DNA of 43,802 nucleotides from Bowdeniella nasicola (lineage in GTDB: Bacteria; Actinomycetota; Actinomycetes; Actinomycetales; Actinomycetaceae): contig JAUNVA010000002.1 in the NCBI GenBank assembly GCA_030537895.1, positions 26,147 to 69,948 on the forward strand. The letters run 5' to 3'. This document shows, piece after piece, positions 35,985-43,802 of the stretch. Both the position numbers and the translations under genes were made by a program. How positions within the stretch are numbered: the stretch's first letter is position 1; each line of letters starts with the position of its first letter. The notes below the pieces were generated by a model that worked only from the letters and a program-made list of their open reading frames with translations, was not told where the DNA came from and did not search any database.

Positions 35985-37085
35985 ATGGTGGAGAAAGTAC
36001 CCAGGACGAAGCCCGGACGTGTGGCATCGCTCGATGTGAGTCGTGGCCTCCTCCTTATTACCTCAGTCACCTCGGCTTCCGTCTTAGCACCTAGACCGGG
36101 CTGGCTTGTTCACGCGCGGTGGCTTGGCTTTACGCCGTACGATCTCATTTTTCCCCTATTCGTGACGATGTCTGGTGTGGGCATGGCGTTTGCCTACAGG
36201 AATCGCGTGAGCTTTTGGGTGACACTGCGCCGATTCGACGTCCTCACAGTGGTAGGAATCATCTATGGGGCTGTAGCAGTTGGCGAATACTCGTGGGACC
36301 ATCTTCGCTTGACCGGTACCCTCCAACTCTATGCGGCGCTGGTGGCCCTGCTCGCGTTTGCTCACGTGTTGGCGCGGCGCTGGTGGATGTGGATGGGACT
36401 TACGTTGGCTTTAGCTAGTGGGTATACGTATTTTCTCCATTCATTCGCCGCCACCTGCGTGGGAAACGAGCTGACCACCTACTGCAATCCGTCAGGAACA
36501 TACGACACCCTCCTGCTTGGCTCCCATATGTATGCCGGTGGGACGTTAGGACACGATCCTGAAGGCATATTTGGAATCATCGGCGCGTTGATTACAGCCA
36601 TGGTGGGAACCTCGGCAGGTCATTTGCTCGTGCATCTGAGGAACCGCAGACCGGAGAGAGTCGTGCCCGCACTGTTAGCGTGGGCGGGGGCGGTCGGTGT
36701 GTATGGGGTGGTGCTCGAGTTGTGGGTCCCGTGGATCAAACGATTGTGGACCCCACCTTTTGGCTTGATCAGCGCAGCTCTCGGCGTGGCGGTAATGGCC
36801 GTCGTCTATCAGATAGTCGACGCTCGGCGCCCAGCACACAGTGAACCACCTCCATGTGCCTCACCCTTTATCGCGCTAGGCCGCAATTCACTTCTCGTAT
36901 ATTTCGGCTCTCACTTGCTTGTCGATGTCTTGGCACGGTGGGGAGAGCCATCAATTGCGGTACGAATTGCCGAAACCGTCACCCTGGGTTTGCCATTTCC
37001 TCTGGGTTTTGTTTTCCTCAACCTGGCCGCCTGGTGGGGCTTGTCTCTAGTCCTGCACAAATTTAAGGTCTATATACATGCGTAG
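35985..37085 (+). CDS. HGSNAT-like membrane acyltransferase
   Basis: A 366-residue polytopic membrane protein (about ten helices) resembling heparan-alpha-glucosaminide N-acetyltransferase and NagX-like proteins (DUF1624/DUF5009 region). The N-terminal VASLDVSRGLLLI (~12-25) and the following FTPYDLIFPLFVTMSGVGMAF are the family hallmark. Relatives transfer an acyl group from acyl-CoA in the cytoplasm to an amino sugar outside the membrane. Both ribosome site and promoter are weak; ATG 35985 or the GTG one codon later is the likely start. The base composition is lower in GC than the flanking genes. The stop overlaps the PIG-L gene by eight bases. Confidence 0.8.
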   Translation: MVEKVPRTKPGRVASLDVSRGLLLITSVTSASVLAPRPGWLVHARWLGFTPYDLIFPLFVTMSGVGMAFAYRNRVSFWVTLRRFDVLTVVGIIYGAVAVGEYSWDHLRLTGTLQLYAALVALLAFAHVLARRWWMWMGLTLALASGYTYFLHSFAATCVGNELTTYCNPSGTYDTLLLGSHMYAGGTLGHDPEGIFGIIGALITAMVGTSAGHLLVHLRNRRPERVVPALLAWAGAVGVYGVVLELWVPWIKRLWTPPFGLISAALGVAVMAVVYQIVDARRPAHSEPPPCASPFIALGRNSLLVYFGSHLLVDVLARWGEPSIAVRIAETVTLGLPFPLGFVFLNLAAWWGLSLVLHKFKVYIHA

Positions 37086-37992
37086 AAATCGCCGACTCCT
37101 GGTCCGTGCCGTCTTGGTGCTCACATTGGCGGGAATTATTACCGTCTATGCGTATACCTTCCTGGAGAATACGCGTCCGCTCACCCCTACGCGAGCTACT
37201 TATGTCGTCTTGCCACATCCCGATGATGAATGGCAAGTCTGGTCTCAGCTTGAGGACACACCAGATGAGTACAAAATCATTGTATTGATGACGAGAGGGG
37301 AGGAGACAGCATACTGCGACGAACGGTGGTCCGAGGAGTGTGAACAGAAACGTCTGGACTCCTTCGTCACATTCTTCTCGGGAATGAGTAAGCGCGACCA
37401 CTCCATTCCGGGTCACCTTTCTTACATCGGTTCCAAAGGGCCCTTTCCGACCCTTGGGTATGATCCACATACTGAGCTGACCCGTGAAGATGATGGAGTG
37501 GTGCATCCAGCGAACTTGAGCGCCGATGTTTGGGTGGACCGTTTGAATCGCGGTGCGCTTGTGGTGTGGGATTTCGGGGATGGAGATTTGACTCCCGAAG
37601 AAGTGACGTGGGCGATTAAGACCACACAAGACAACAGAGAAGTTCTGGGGGTGAATCCCGAGCCAGAAGACGACCGCCTGATTGCGTCATACGCCAATAC
37701 AGATTTTGCTGATTGTTTTATTTACGACCATCCCGACCATGTCGCAGTACGTGACGCCGTGTACGCGGCGGAGTCTGGGTTTTCCGCACGCCTTGGCGCC
37801 ACGTGCGCCAGTGACCCCGAAGCATCCGTGACCGCGCAGGTTTCCGATGCTTCGGTGCAGCAAGCATTCGGCGCCGGAGAAGCCTTTAAGCAGGCTTACG
37901 GTTGGCTCTCACCTTATGAGTTGGCGACAGAAGGTCAATCCAAGCTGTTCATGCGTTCCCAGTCGTTCTGGGTGCGTGTCGAGGGTGACTAG
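37078..37992 (+). CDS. Membrane-anchored PIG-L family deacetylase
   Basis: A 304-residue zinc-dependent deacetylase of the LmbE/PIG-L fold. A basic start and single helix (~10-30) anchor it with the catalytic domain outside. Zinc motif PHPDDE (46-51; His47, Asp50) and the second site YDHPDHVAV with His218 and His221 are intact. PIG-L enzymes remove N-acetyl groups from GlcNAc-type sugars. Four Cys residues (80, 88, 213, 243) may form disulfides, which fits an extracellular domain. It overlaps the acyltransferase gene by eight bases, so the two are made together. GC is low (for example 50% over 37201-37260 by count, against 72% over 14461-14520). Confidence 0.85.
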   Translation: MRRNRRLLVRAVLVLTLAGIITVYAYTFLENTRPLTPTRATYVVLPHPDDEWQVWSQLEDTPDEYKIIVLMTRGEETAYCDERWSEECEQKRLDSFVTFFSGMSKRDHSIPGHLSYIGSKGPFPTLGYDPHTELTREDDGVVHPANLSADVWVDRLNRGALVVWDFGDGDLTPEEVTWAIKTTQDNREVLGVNPEPEDDRLIASYANTDFADCFIYDHPDHVAVRDAVYAAESGFSARLGATCASDPEASVTAQVSDASVQQAFGAGEAFKQAYGWLSPYELATEGQSKLFMRSQSFWVRVEGD

Positions 37993-38268
37993 AGTGTCCC
38001 CCTCCACATTGACAGGGCCGTAAGAGACCGATGGCTGAGCACCTGGGTGGTGGCTTTGCTTACTGCCTGGGGAGCCCGCCGTGCTGCCTCTACTCCTTCA
38101 GCTGCTCAATCCCAGGCCGTTACAGCAGGCCGGGCGACCCGCAATTTTTGGGCGCGATCATCCGATCATCGGGTGAGAGATACGCGAAGTTTCGGGTGGG
38201 ATACAAGCTCAGTGCACAGTTTTGGCGAGTGGAAGTGGAGGACGGCCCCAACCGAGTGTGATTCGTAA
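37993..38268 (+). pseudogene. Open frame in phase after the PIG-L stop
   Basis: Directly after the TAG stop (37990-37992) the same frame stays open for 91 codons to TAA (38266-38268). It encodes a short hydrophobic stretch (WVVALLTAW) followed by a polar, Trp-rich part. It may be a former C-terminal part of the deacetylase cut off by a nonsense mutation, or a separate small protein starting at GTG 38047. A second overlapping frame (38031-38261) begins with ATG. Neither has a recognised family. Confidence 0.35.
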
Positions 38269-38310
38269 GCCGCTGAGCCTCGGCTGCCTGAATCGTAGGC
38301 GAACACAACA

Positions 38311-38340
38311 CTCGGGCCACCGCGAATGCGGTGGCCCGAG
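38311..38340 (-). terminator. Terminator of tRNA-Pro
   Basis: A perfect 13-bp stem (38311-38323 with 38328-38340) and 4-base loop lie 8 bases after the minus-strand tRNA; the bases that follow on that strand are T-rich (TGTTGTGTT). Confidence 0.88.
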
Positions 38341-38348
38341 TATTCACG

Positions 38349-38422
<74 letters not shown>

Positions 38423-38432
38423 TGACGGATTC

Positions 38433-38460
38433 ACTATACCGAGAAGCGAGCCCAAACCAA
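38433..38460 (-). promoter_or_regulatory. Promoter of tRNA-Pro
   Basis: On the minus strand TTGGTT (38455-38460) and TATAGT (38433-38438) are 16 bases apart, with the -10 box 10 bases before the tRNA. Confidence 0.75.
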
Positions 38461-38537
38461 AAACGCGGGAGGAGGCTCCCCGGCTATTTACCCGTACGGG
38501 TTTTGCCCGCGGTTACGCGGTTTCGTACCGCCCCTGG

Positions 38538-39599
38538 TCAGGCGTGATCAACGTCTCGTGCGGTCAGCGTGATGAGAGTCGCTTCGGGACGGCAGAACAG
38601 GCGGATCGGTGCGAACGGGGAGGTCCCGAGTCCCGCCGAAATGTGGACCCACATGCGCGAGGACTCCAGGTTCTTCGGCTTGCGCCGCAGCGGCGGCCAC
38701 GGTGTGCGAACGCTGCCGCTCGGCTGCGCGCCCGGCCACCCCATCAGCCCCGAGGCTCTCCAGGTTGGTAGGTCACAGTTCGTGACGAGGGCGCCGTAGC
38801 CGGGAACACACACCTGCCCACCGTGGGTGTGGCCCGCGAAGACGACGTCAACGTCCGCGCGGTCAAACGCCTGTAGCACGCGCGAGTAGGGGGCGTGTGT
38901 GAGGCCGATCCGTACGGGAGTCACGGGCTGCTGACTCGACCCGGGGTGATCTCCCTCGGTCCCGTGAGCAGACGTGGTAGATAGTGTTGCGGGTTCGGGC
39001 ATGCGGTCGCGATCAATGTGTGGATCGTCCACGCCGAGGAAGATGAGGGGGGTGCCACGGACCGTGAGCACGCCAGAGGTGTTGCGCGCATCGAGCCAGC
39101 CCGCGCTGGTCAGGCACGCCGCGAGAGTCTCGGCAGGCAGATCGACCGCCCGCTCGTCCTCGTGTTTCTCCGACCGAGAGGCCGTGAGGTAGCGCAGCGG
39201 ATTACGCCACTGCGGGCTGTGGTAATCGTTCGACCCGAACACGAAGGCACCAGGCCGGCCGAGGTGCGGCGCGAGCGCCTGCATCACGAACTCGAAGGCC
39301 TCCGGGGAGGAGAGATTGTCCCCCGTGTTGACGATGAGGTCGGGGCGGAGGTCAGCAAGCGAGCGGATCCATCGGGTCTTCAGCCGCATCGAGGGCATCA
39401 TGTGAAAGTCCGACAGGTGCAGTACCCGAATCGATTCCGCGCCCGGGGGGAGCACTGCGATGGAGGCACGCCGTAGTCGCATCCCCACGCGGGCCTCGAG
39501 CACGGCCCCTGCGGCGATCCCGAGGCCGAACCCGACGCCCGCCTTCAGGACCCCGGTCACACCGCGTGCGAGCCGAGTCAGCATGGCGTTCACGGTCAC
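38538..39599 (-). CDS. Metallophosphoesterase
   Basis: A 353-residue calcineurin-like phosphoesterase with an N-terminal hydrophobic segment (~10-33), probably membrane-anchored. Two-metal motifs: DFH (Asp64, His66), NTGDN (Asp94, Asn95), GSNDYH and GHTHGGQ. The start is GTG overlapping the ponA2 stop (GTGA); an ATG at 39584 five codons later is possible. The same gene follows ponA2 in mycobacteria, so a cell-envelope role is plausible. The substrate is unknown. Confidence 0.9.
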   Translation of the reverse strand: MTVNAMLTRLARGVTGVLKAGVGFGLGIAAGAVLEARVGMRLRRASIAVLPPGAESIRVLHLSDFHMMPSMRLKTRWIRSLADLRPDLIVNTGDNLSSPEAFEFVMQALAPHLGRPGAFVFGSNDYHSPQWRNPLRYLTASRSEKHEDERAVDLPAETLAACLTSAGWLDARNTSGVLTVRGTPLIFLGVDDPHIDRDRMPEPATLSTTSAHGTEGDHPGSSQQPVTPVRIGLTHAPYSRVLQAFDRADVDVVFAGHTHGGQVCVPGYGALVTNCDLPTWRASGLMGWPGAQPSGSVRTPWPPLRRKPKNLESSRMWVHISAGLGTSPFAPIRLFCRPEATLITLTARDVDHA

Positions 39600-42016
39600 G
39601 GCCCCGTCGATGGGAAGAGCGTGATTGTCGCGCCCTTGGCCGCCTGATGAGTCGACTGCCCGGCGACGACGCCGGCGCGCCATTCGGAGGTGCGGCCCGC
39701 CCCGATCGTTACGGCGAATCCGGCGCGCTGGAGGAGAACCCGGGCGTCTTGCTGCGTGTAACCGACGACGTTCGGTACCGCGACGGCGTTCGCGTCGTTC
39801 GTGGCGTCCGGCGCCTGTGCTTCTTCGCTCTCCTCGGGCGACGGCGACTCACTCGGTTCGCTGCGCTGATCAGCTGGCCGCTCCCGCGGGTCCTGGGGCC
39901 CCCTGATGAGGGAAGCGTCTCCCGGAGGGAACTGTTCGACCGGCATGCCGTTGGTGGCGACCTCCATGTAGGCCTTCCACGTCGGGGCTGGAATCAGGCC
40001 GCCGAAGAACATACCGACCCAGCGGCCATTGACCCGCTGATAGGACATGGATTTGTCAGCCTTGCCGTGGCCCATCCACACAGCCGCAGAGAGCTGTGGC
40101 GTAAAGCCTACGAACCAGGCGTGGTAGTTCGAGTTGGAGGTGCCGGTCTTGCCCGCCGCGGGACGCCCCGGCAGGATCGCCCGAGAGCCTGTACCGCCAG
40201 GCGAGACTACCTGCTGCATCGCATAGACGGCGGTGCGGGCCACGTTCTGCGGGATAGTCTGTTCGCAAGTCGGCTGCTGCACGTCGATAGCGTTGCCATC
40301 CGCGTCGATCACTTCGGTGATCGCGATCGGTTCGCAGCGCTTACCGCTGGCCGCGAGGGTAGCCCCGACGTTGGCCATCGTGAGCGGCGTGAGCGTGTTT
40401 GTCCCAAGCACCATCGACGGCACGGTCTCCAACGGCTCGCCGTTTCCGCGCGACACGGCCCCGAGATCGTTGGCCGTCTTCGCGATGTTGCACAGATCCA
40501 GCTTGGAGCCCATGTCCACGAAGGGGCGGTTGACGGAGTATTTCGTGGCATCCAGCACCGACATGGTGGCGCCGCCCGGGCCCGTCTCCATATTCTTCAC
40601 GCGGTAGCCGCTCGGCAACGAAATCGTGCCGTCACACGAGTTAGCGAAGTCGCTCGTCGTGAAGAGCCCGTGGTTATTGCGCACCCGGTCGGTCAGATGG
40701 CGGCCCGAGCGCAGCCATTCGACGAGTGCGAAGATCTTGCCGGTCGAGCCCGTGTGGAAGCCCTCGCCGCCGCCATCCTTGGTCCCGACGGACAGGTTGA
40801 GCTTCATCGCGTGCGGCTTCGCTTCCGTGGGGTCACCGAACAGCGAGTTTTGCGCCATGGCAAGAACCTTGCCGGTGCCCGGTTCTACGGAGACCAGGGC
40901 GGCGTCGATGCCGGACGGGTCGTCGATCGGAATCGCGCCGACAACGGCGTCGTAGGCCGCCTTCTGCTTCGCCGGGTCGAGCGTCGTCTTGATGGTGAGG
41001 CCGCCTCGGTACAGGAGCCGGCGACGGTCCTCCGCCGTTTTCCCGAAGTGTTCGTCGTTCAAGATGAGGTGGGTGACGTACTCACAGAAGAACGCGGAAT
41101 GGCCGGCGGTGGAGCAGCCCTGTCGCATCTCGGTGACGTTCAGTAGGTCCTCGACCGACTGGGCCTCGGCCTCTTCCCGTTCGGCCTTGGTGATGTAGCC
41201 GTCGCGCTCCATGGAGGCGAGTACGATGGCACGCCGCGCCGTGGCCGCTTCCGGGTTGCGCACTGGGTCGTGGTGGACGGGCGATTGGGTGATCCCGGCG
41301 ATGAGCGAAGCCTCTGCCAGCGTGAGGTCCTTGGCGTGCTTGGAGAAGTAGTGCAGCGAGGCCGCCTCTACGCCGTAAACGGACGGGCCGAACGGTGCGA
41401 TATTGAGGTAGCCCGCGAGGATCTCCTCCTTTGTCGCGTGCTTTTCCAACGTGACCGCGAGCTTCGCCTCACGCATTTTGCGCCCGTAATCGTGTGCGCG
41501 CGCCTGGTTCACTCCCTCGTCATCGCCCGCGACGCGTGCCCGCTCGATCAGGGCATTCTTCACGTACTGCTGGGTGAGGGTTGAGGCGCCTTCGGTGTCG
41601 TCTCGCAGCGCATTGTTGACGACGGCGCGCCCAATGCCCTCGGGGTCGATGCCGCGGTGCTCGTAGAACCGTCGGTCCTCCGTGGCCACGACGGCCTTCT
41701 GGATGTATGGCGAGATGTCTTCGAGCGGAACGACGATGCGGTTGTCGGCGTAAAACTCGGCGATCTTCGTCCCGTCCGCGGCGGTCATCACCGAGCGTTG
41801 GGAGGGCATGTCGATCTGGATTTCGTCCGGCAGGTCCTCGAAGAGTCGGGTCCCGGCGGCAGCTGTCGAGCTGGCACCGATGACGACGGGGAGCGTGAGG
41901 CCGGCCATGACGGCGCCACCCGCGGAGACCGCAAGCATGAACGCGAGCAGTAACGCGAGAATCTGGGCGGGGCGTTTCGCCCGCGAGGGGCGCACGCCAG
42001 AGGGACGATTCGGCAT
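39596..42016 (-). CDS. ponA2: Bifunctional penicillin-binding protein, PonA2-like
   Basis: An 806-residue class A PBP: cytoplasmic tail, one helix (~18-46), GT51 glycosyltransferase with Glu113 in ATEDRRFYEHRGID, transpeptidase with SxxK Ser424-Lys427 (STGK), SxN in YSVNRPF and KTG (623-625), a Pro/Glu/Ser-rich linker and a C-terminal PASTA domain (~735-806). It polymerises and cross-links peptidoglycan. TAGAGT lies exactly 6 bases before the ATG, so the mRNA may be leaderless. It is divergent from the whiB gene. Confidence 0.95.
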   Translation of the reverse strand: MPNRPSGVRPSRAKRPAQILALLLAFMLAVSAGGAVMAGLTLPVVIGASSTAAAGTRLFEDLPDEIQIDMPSQRSVMTAADGTKIAEFYADNRIVVPLEDISPYIQKAVVATEDRRFYEHRGIDPEGIGRAVVNNALRDDTEGASTLTQQYVKNALIERARVAGDDEGVNQARAHDYGRKMREAKLAVTLEKHATKEEILAGYLNIAPFGPSVYGVEAASLHYFSKHAKDLTLAEASLIAGITQSPVHHDPVRNPEAATARRAIVLASMERDGYITKAEREEAEAQSVEDLLNVTEMRQGCSTAGHSAFFCEYVTHLILNDEHFGKTAEDRRRLLYRGGLTIKTTLDPAKQKAAYDAVVGAIPIDDPSGIDAALVSVEPGTGKVLAMAQNSLFGDPTEAKPHAMKLNLSVGTKDGGGEGFHTGSTGKIFALVEWLRSGRHLTDRVRNNHGLFTTSDFANSCDGTISLPSGYRVKNMETGPGGATMSVLDATKYSVNRPFVDMGSKLDLCNIAKTANDLGAVSRGNGEPLETVPSMVLGTNTLTPLTMANVGATLAASGKRCEPIAITEVIDADGNAIDVQQPTCEQTIPQNVARTAVYAMQQVVSPGGTGSRAILPGRPAAGKTGTSNSNYHAWFVGFTPQLSAAVWMGHGKADKSMSYQRVNGRWVGMFFGGLIPAPTWKAYMEVATNGMPVEQFPPGDASLIRGPQDPRERPADQRSEPSESPSPEESEEAQAPDATNDANAVAVPNVVGYTQQDARVLLQRAGFAVTIGAGRTSEWRAGVVAGQSTHQAAKGATITLFPSTGP

Positions 42017-42022
42017 GGCCCC

Positions 42023-42028
42023 ACTCTA
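42023..42028 (-). promoter_or_regulatory. -10 box of ponA2
   Basis: On the minus strand TAGAGT is exactly 6 bases before the ATG of ponA2, predicting a leaderless transcript. Confidence 0.55.
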
Positions 42029-42137
42029 CGGGCGAGGCCGGGCCTCGTCACGACGCATGCTGCGATTCGTGGCGGATTCGACGCCGGAGAGTCCGAAATG
42101 TCCGCTTGGCATGGACTTCGGGGGAACTGCACATAAT

Positions 42138-42166
42138 TTCACAACTTGACGATTCAGCGATAGATT
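42138..42166 (+). promoter_or_regulatory. Promoter of the whiB4-type gene
   Basis: TTCACA (42138-42143) and TAGATT (42161-42166) are separated by 17 bases. Transcription would start near 42173, leaving a ~26-base leader with GGGAGGG before the ATG. Confidence 0.65.
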
Positions 42167-42198
42167 ATGGGATGTTGGTCCAGTATGTGGGAGGGACG

Positions 42199-42558
42199 AT
42201 GTCCGTCAACGACGACCAAACATGGGCGGCGCACGCAGCGTGCGCGGATGATGAGCCGGACGCCCTATTCGTGCGTGGCGCTGCCCAGCGAGAGGTTCGC
42301 ACACGGTGCTTCTCCTGCCGAGTCCGCATGGAATGCCTGATCGATGCCCTCGAATCCAACGTCACCTACGGCGTGTGGGGCGGCCTCACCGAACGGGAAC
42401 GCCGCGCACTCGTGCGCCAATACCCCGAGGTGACCAACTGGCGCGCTTGGCTCGAGACCGACAACGATGTCGTCGCGGAACTGAAGGCTCCCGTGGCACC
42501 GCGAATCATCACTCGACTGCGCCGTCGCCAGGCTCGCCGCCGCGCCGCCACCTCCTAG
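42199..42558 (+). CDS. whiB4: WhiB-family iron-sulfur regulator (WhiB4/WblA type)
   Basis: A 119-residue Wbl protein; ATG 42199 is preceded by GGGAGGG, and the longer open frame upstream is leader. Cys15, Cys37, Cys40 and Cys46 hold the 4Fe-4S cluster, and GVWGG (58-62) is the conserved turn. The segment ALFVRGAAQ and the divergent ponA2 neighbour identify the WhiB4/WblA subgroup, which senses oxygen or redox state and controls developmental or redox genes through sigma-A. The C-terminus is Arg-rich and likely binds DNA. Confidence 0.9.
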   Translation: MSVNDDQTWAAHAACADDEPDALFVRGAAQREVRTRCFSCRVRMECLIDALESNVTYGVWGGLTERERRALVRQYPEVTNWRAWLETDNDVVAELKAPVAPRIITRLRRRQARRRAATS

Positions 42559-42615
42559 AAAACCGCGCCGCACTCCTCGTTCCTTCTCGCGCCTGACTCT
42601 GAGCGCAGCGGGCGC

Positions 42616-42621
42616 TACGCT
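42616..42621 (+). promoter_or_regulatory. -10 box of the DUF4177 gene
   Basis: TACGCT is exactly 6 bases before the ATG, predicting a leaderless transcript. Confidence 0.55.
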
Positions 42622-42627
42622 GAAGGC

Positions 42628-42792
42628 ATGACTACTTGGGAATATGCCACCATTCCGCTGTTGATCCACAACACGAAAGCCATCCTCGATCAGTGGGGAG
42701 CCGACGGTTGGGAACTCGTTCAGGTCGTTCCGGGGCCGGAGGGATCCTCGAACCTTGTGGCCTACCTCAAGCGTCCGAAGGACCAGAACTGA
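42628..42792 (+). CDS. DUF4177 small protein
   Basis: A 54-residue protein with the DUF4177 pattern: WEYATIPLL at the start, then LDQWGADGWELVQVVPG. It overlaps the ridA start by one base (TGATG). In mycobacteria a similar small gene also precedes ridA. Function unknown; it is real by family, spacing and the leaderless -10. Confidence 0.88.
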   Translation: MTTWEYATIPLLIHNTKAILDQWGADGWELVQVVPGPEGSSNLVAYLKRPKDQN

Positions 42793-43262
42793 TGAGCACG
42801 CCCCGCTCTGCCCGTCTCGCTGAGCTCGGAATCGAGCTCCCCCAGGTTCCGGCCCCCGTCGCCGCCTACGTGCCTGCCATCCGTCATGGGGACCTCGTCT
42901 TCACCTCCGGTCAGCTCCCCATGAGCGATGGAGAACTCCTGTGCACCGGCCTGCTCGGGGACGCGGACGGACCCAGCGAACAGGACGCGGCGCGAGCCGC
43001 TCGCGTGTGCGCCTTGAATGCGCTTGCGGCGGCGGCCGAAGCCGCCGGCGGACTCGACCGCATCGCACGCATCGTGAAGGTTGTCGGCTACGTCGCCTCG
43101 GCGCCCACCTTCACGGGGCAGCCCGCAGTCGTGAACGGTGCCTCCGAACTCTTCGGCGAGATTTTCGGTGAGGCAGGTGCACACGCCCGCGCTGCGGTCG
43201 GCGTTGCCTCCCTCCCACTGAACGCCAGCGTGGAGGTGGAGATTACCGTCGCGCTTGCCTAA
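42792..43262 (+). CDS. ridA: RidA family protein (Rid/YjgF)
   Basis: A 156-residue RidA-type protein, a trimeric enamine/imine deaminase that hydrolyses reactive intermediates from pyridoxal-phosphate enzymes. Visible: VPAIRHGDLVFTSGQLPM near the N-terminus and the C-terminal PLNASVEVEITVALA. At 156 residues it is longer than the ~130-residue core, the longer actinobacterial subgroup. The usual catalytic Arg near the C-terminus is not at its standard place (ARAAVGVASLP), so imine hydrolysis is uncertain. Confidence 0.88.
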   Translation: MSTPRSARLAELGIELPQVPAPVAAYVPAIRHGDLVFTSGQLPMSDGELLCTGLLGDADGPSEQDAARAARVCALNALAAAAEAAGGLDRIARIVKVVGYVASAPTFTGQPAVVNGASELFGEIFGEAGAHARAAVGVASLPLNASVEVEITVALA

Positions 43263-43281
43263 GTGGCGAGCGAGCATCACG

Positions 43282-43315
43282 AAGGCCCCGGCCCCCTCGA
43301 GGGGGCCGGGGCCTT
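43282..43315. terminator. Bidirectional terminator (ridA / crp)
   Basis: A perfect 15-bp stem (43282-43296 with 43301-43315) with loop TCGA lies between the two convergent genes. Confidence 0.9.
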
Positions 43316-43326
43316 GCTGGCGGGTC

Positions 43327-43802
43327 TTAGCGGGCGCGCCGGCGCAGCCGCTCCACGTCCATGAGGTGCACGCCGCGGTTCTCCAGGGAGAGCCAGCCGC
43401 GTGAACCGAACTCCGCGAGCGACTTGTTTACGGTCTCGCGAGAGGCGCCGACCAGCTGGGCCAGTTCCTCCTGCGTGAGTTCGTGCGGCACGTGGATGGT
43501 GCCGTCTGCCGCAGGCTTGCCGAAGCGGTCCGCGAGGTCGAGCAGGGCCTTCGCGACGCGCCCCGGCACGTCGGAGAACACGAGGTCCGCGAGCGCATTA
43601 TTGGTGCGGCGCAGGCGTTGGGCGAGGGCCCTCAGCATGTGTTTCGCGAGCTCGGGATGCGCGTCGAGGAAGACCATCATCGCGCTGTGCTCCAGCTCCA
43701 TCATGCGGGTCGCCGCCACCGCCGTCGCCGTCGTCGAGCGCGGGCCGGGATCGAAAAGGGTCAGTTCACCGATCATTTCACCGGGGCCAAGGACAGCGAT
43801 GA
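43327..43802 (-). CDS. crp: Crp/GlxR-type transcription regulator (C-terminal part)
   Basis: The minus-strand gene runs past the right window edge, so the N-terminal cyclic-nucleotide domain is largely missing. The visible end starts in the cAMP-binding cassette (GPGEMIGELTLFDPGPRS), continues through the long dimer helix (LAQRLRRTNNALADLVFSDV) and the winged helix (LTQEELAQLVGASRETVNKSL). It closely resembles mycobacterial Crp and corynebacterial GlxR, cAMP-responsive global regulators. Confidence 0.93.
   Translation of the reverse strand, partial: IAVLGPGEMIGELTLFDPGPRSTTATAVAATRMMELEHSAMMVFLDAHPELAKHMLRALAQRLRRTNNALADLVFSDVPGRVAKALLDLADRFGKPAADGTIHVPHELTQEELAQLVGASRETVNKSLAEFGSRGWLSLENRGVHLMDVERLRRRAR

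Noticed and set aside
39566..41146. A 526-codon open frame antisense to ponA2
   Set aside because: It is a shadow frame, Arg-rich and without family signature; ponA2 shows complete PBP motifs on the other strand.

Overview
This window looks like a chromosomal segment of a high-GC actinobacterium (Actinomycetota), and its gene content would fit an Actinomycetaceae-like lineage. The evidence is a Pup/Dop/PafA/ARC pupylation locus, a WhiB regulator of the WhiB4/WblA type, a PonA2-type penicillin-binding protein with a PASTA tail, a GlxR/Crp-type regulator, DUF3151 and DUF4921 proteins, an actinobacterial lysC-asd pair with an internal lysC start, and an HspR (HAIR) operator. The genus is an inference; no rRNA is present.

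Layout. 1-2014: 3' end of a repeat-rich, sortase-anchored surface protein, a strong terminator, then a lipoprotein and a small unknown protein. 2155-4600 (minus): a HIT-superfamily DUF4921 protein followed by an aldo/keto reductase. 4659-5936: an MFS exporter. 6101-11736: a complete peptide/nickel-type ABC importer operon (lipoprotein receptor, two permeases, fused double ATPase), all stop/start overlapped. 11787-12986 (minus): mannose-6-phosphate isomerase, divergent from an HspR-type hsp20 gene (13237-13683). 13936-16573: DUF3151 protein, a small GH13 amylase-family enzyme and an unrecognised protein, coupled by overlaps. 16593-21662 (minus): arc-dop-pup-pafA in one coupled operon with no proteasome subunit genes. 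21754-25088: family 5 uracil-DNA glycosylase, thiamine-binding-like protein, CPBP protease, class I glutamine amidotransferase, DUF4190 membrane protein. 25214-28585: uracil permease, LytR_C-domain protein, S4 RNA-binding protein, CoA-type NUDIX hydrolase. 28814-34793: tRNA-Ser(GGA), SRP RNA, dnaX-recR, then lysC-asd. 34846-35490 (minus): bioY. 35491-38343: a segment of clearly lower GC carrying an HGSNAT-like membrane acyltransferase and a membrane-anchored PIG-L deacetylase, bordered on the right by tRNA-Pro(CGG). 38538-43802: metallophosphoesterase, PonA2-like PBP, divergent WhiB4-type regulator, DUF4177, RidA, and a Crp/GlxR regulator cut by the window end.

How the genes work together. 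Most of the window is core chromosome: peptide uptake, tagging of proteins with Pup, aspartate-family amino acid synthesis, clamp loading and recombination repair, and cell-wall synthesis. The most distinctive points are (1) pupylation without proteasome genes, with an ARC ATPase that lacks the usual C-terminal proteasome-docking residues; (2) the two-gene, low-GC acyltransferase/deacetylase unit next to a tRNA; (3) an HspR operator built into the hsp20 promoter, followed by a structured leader; and (4) a recurring TANNNT box 6-7 bases before start codons, which predicts that many genes here are transcribed without a leader.
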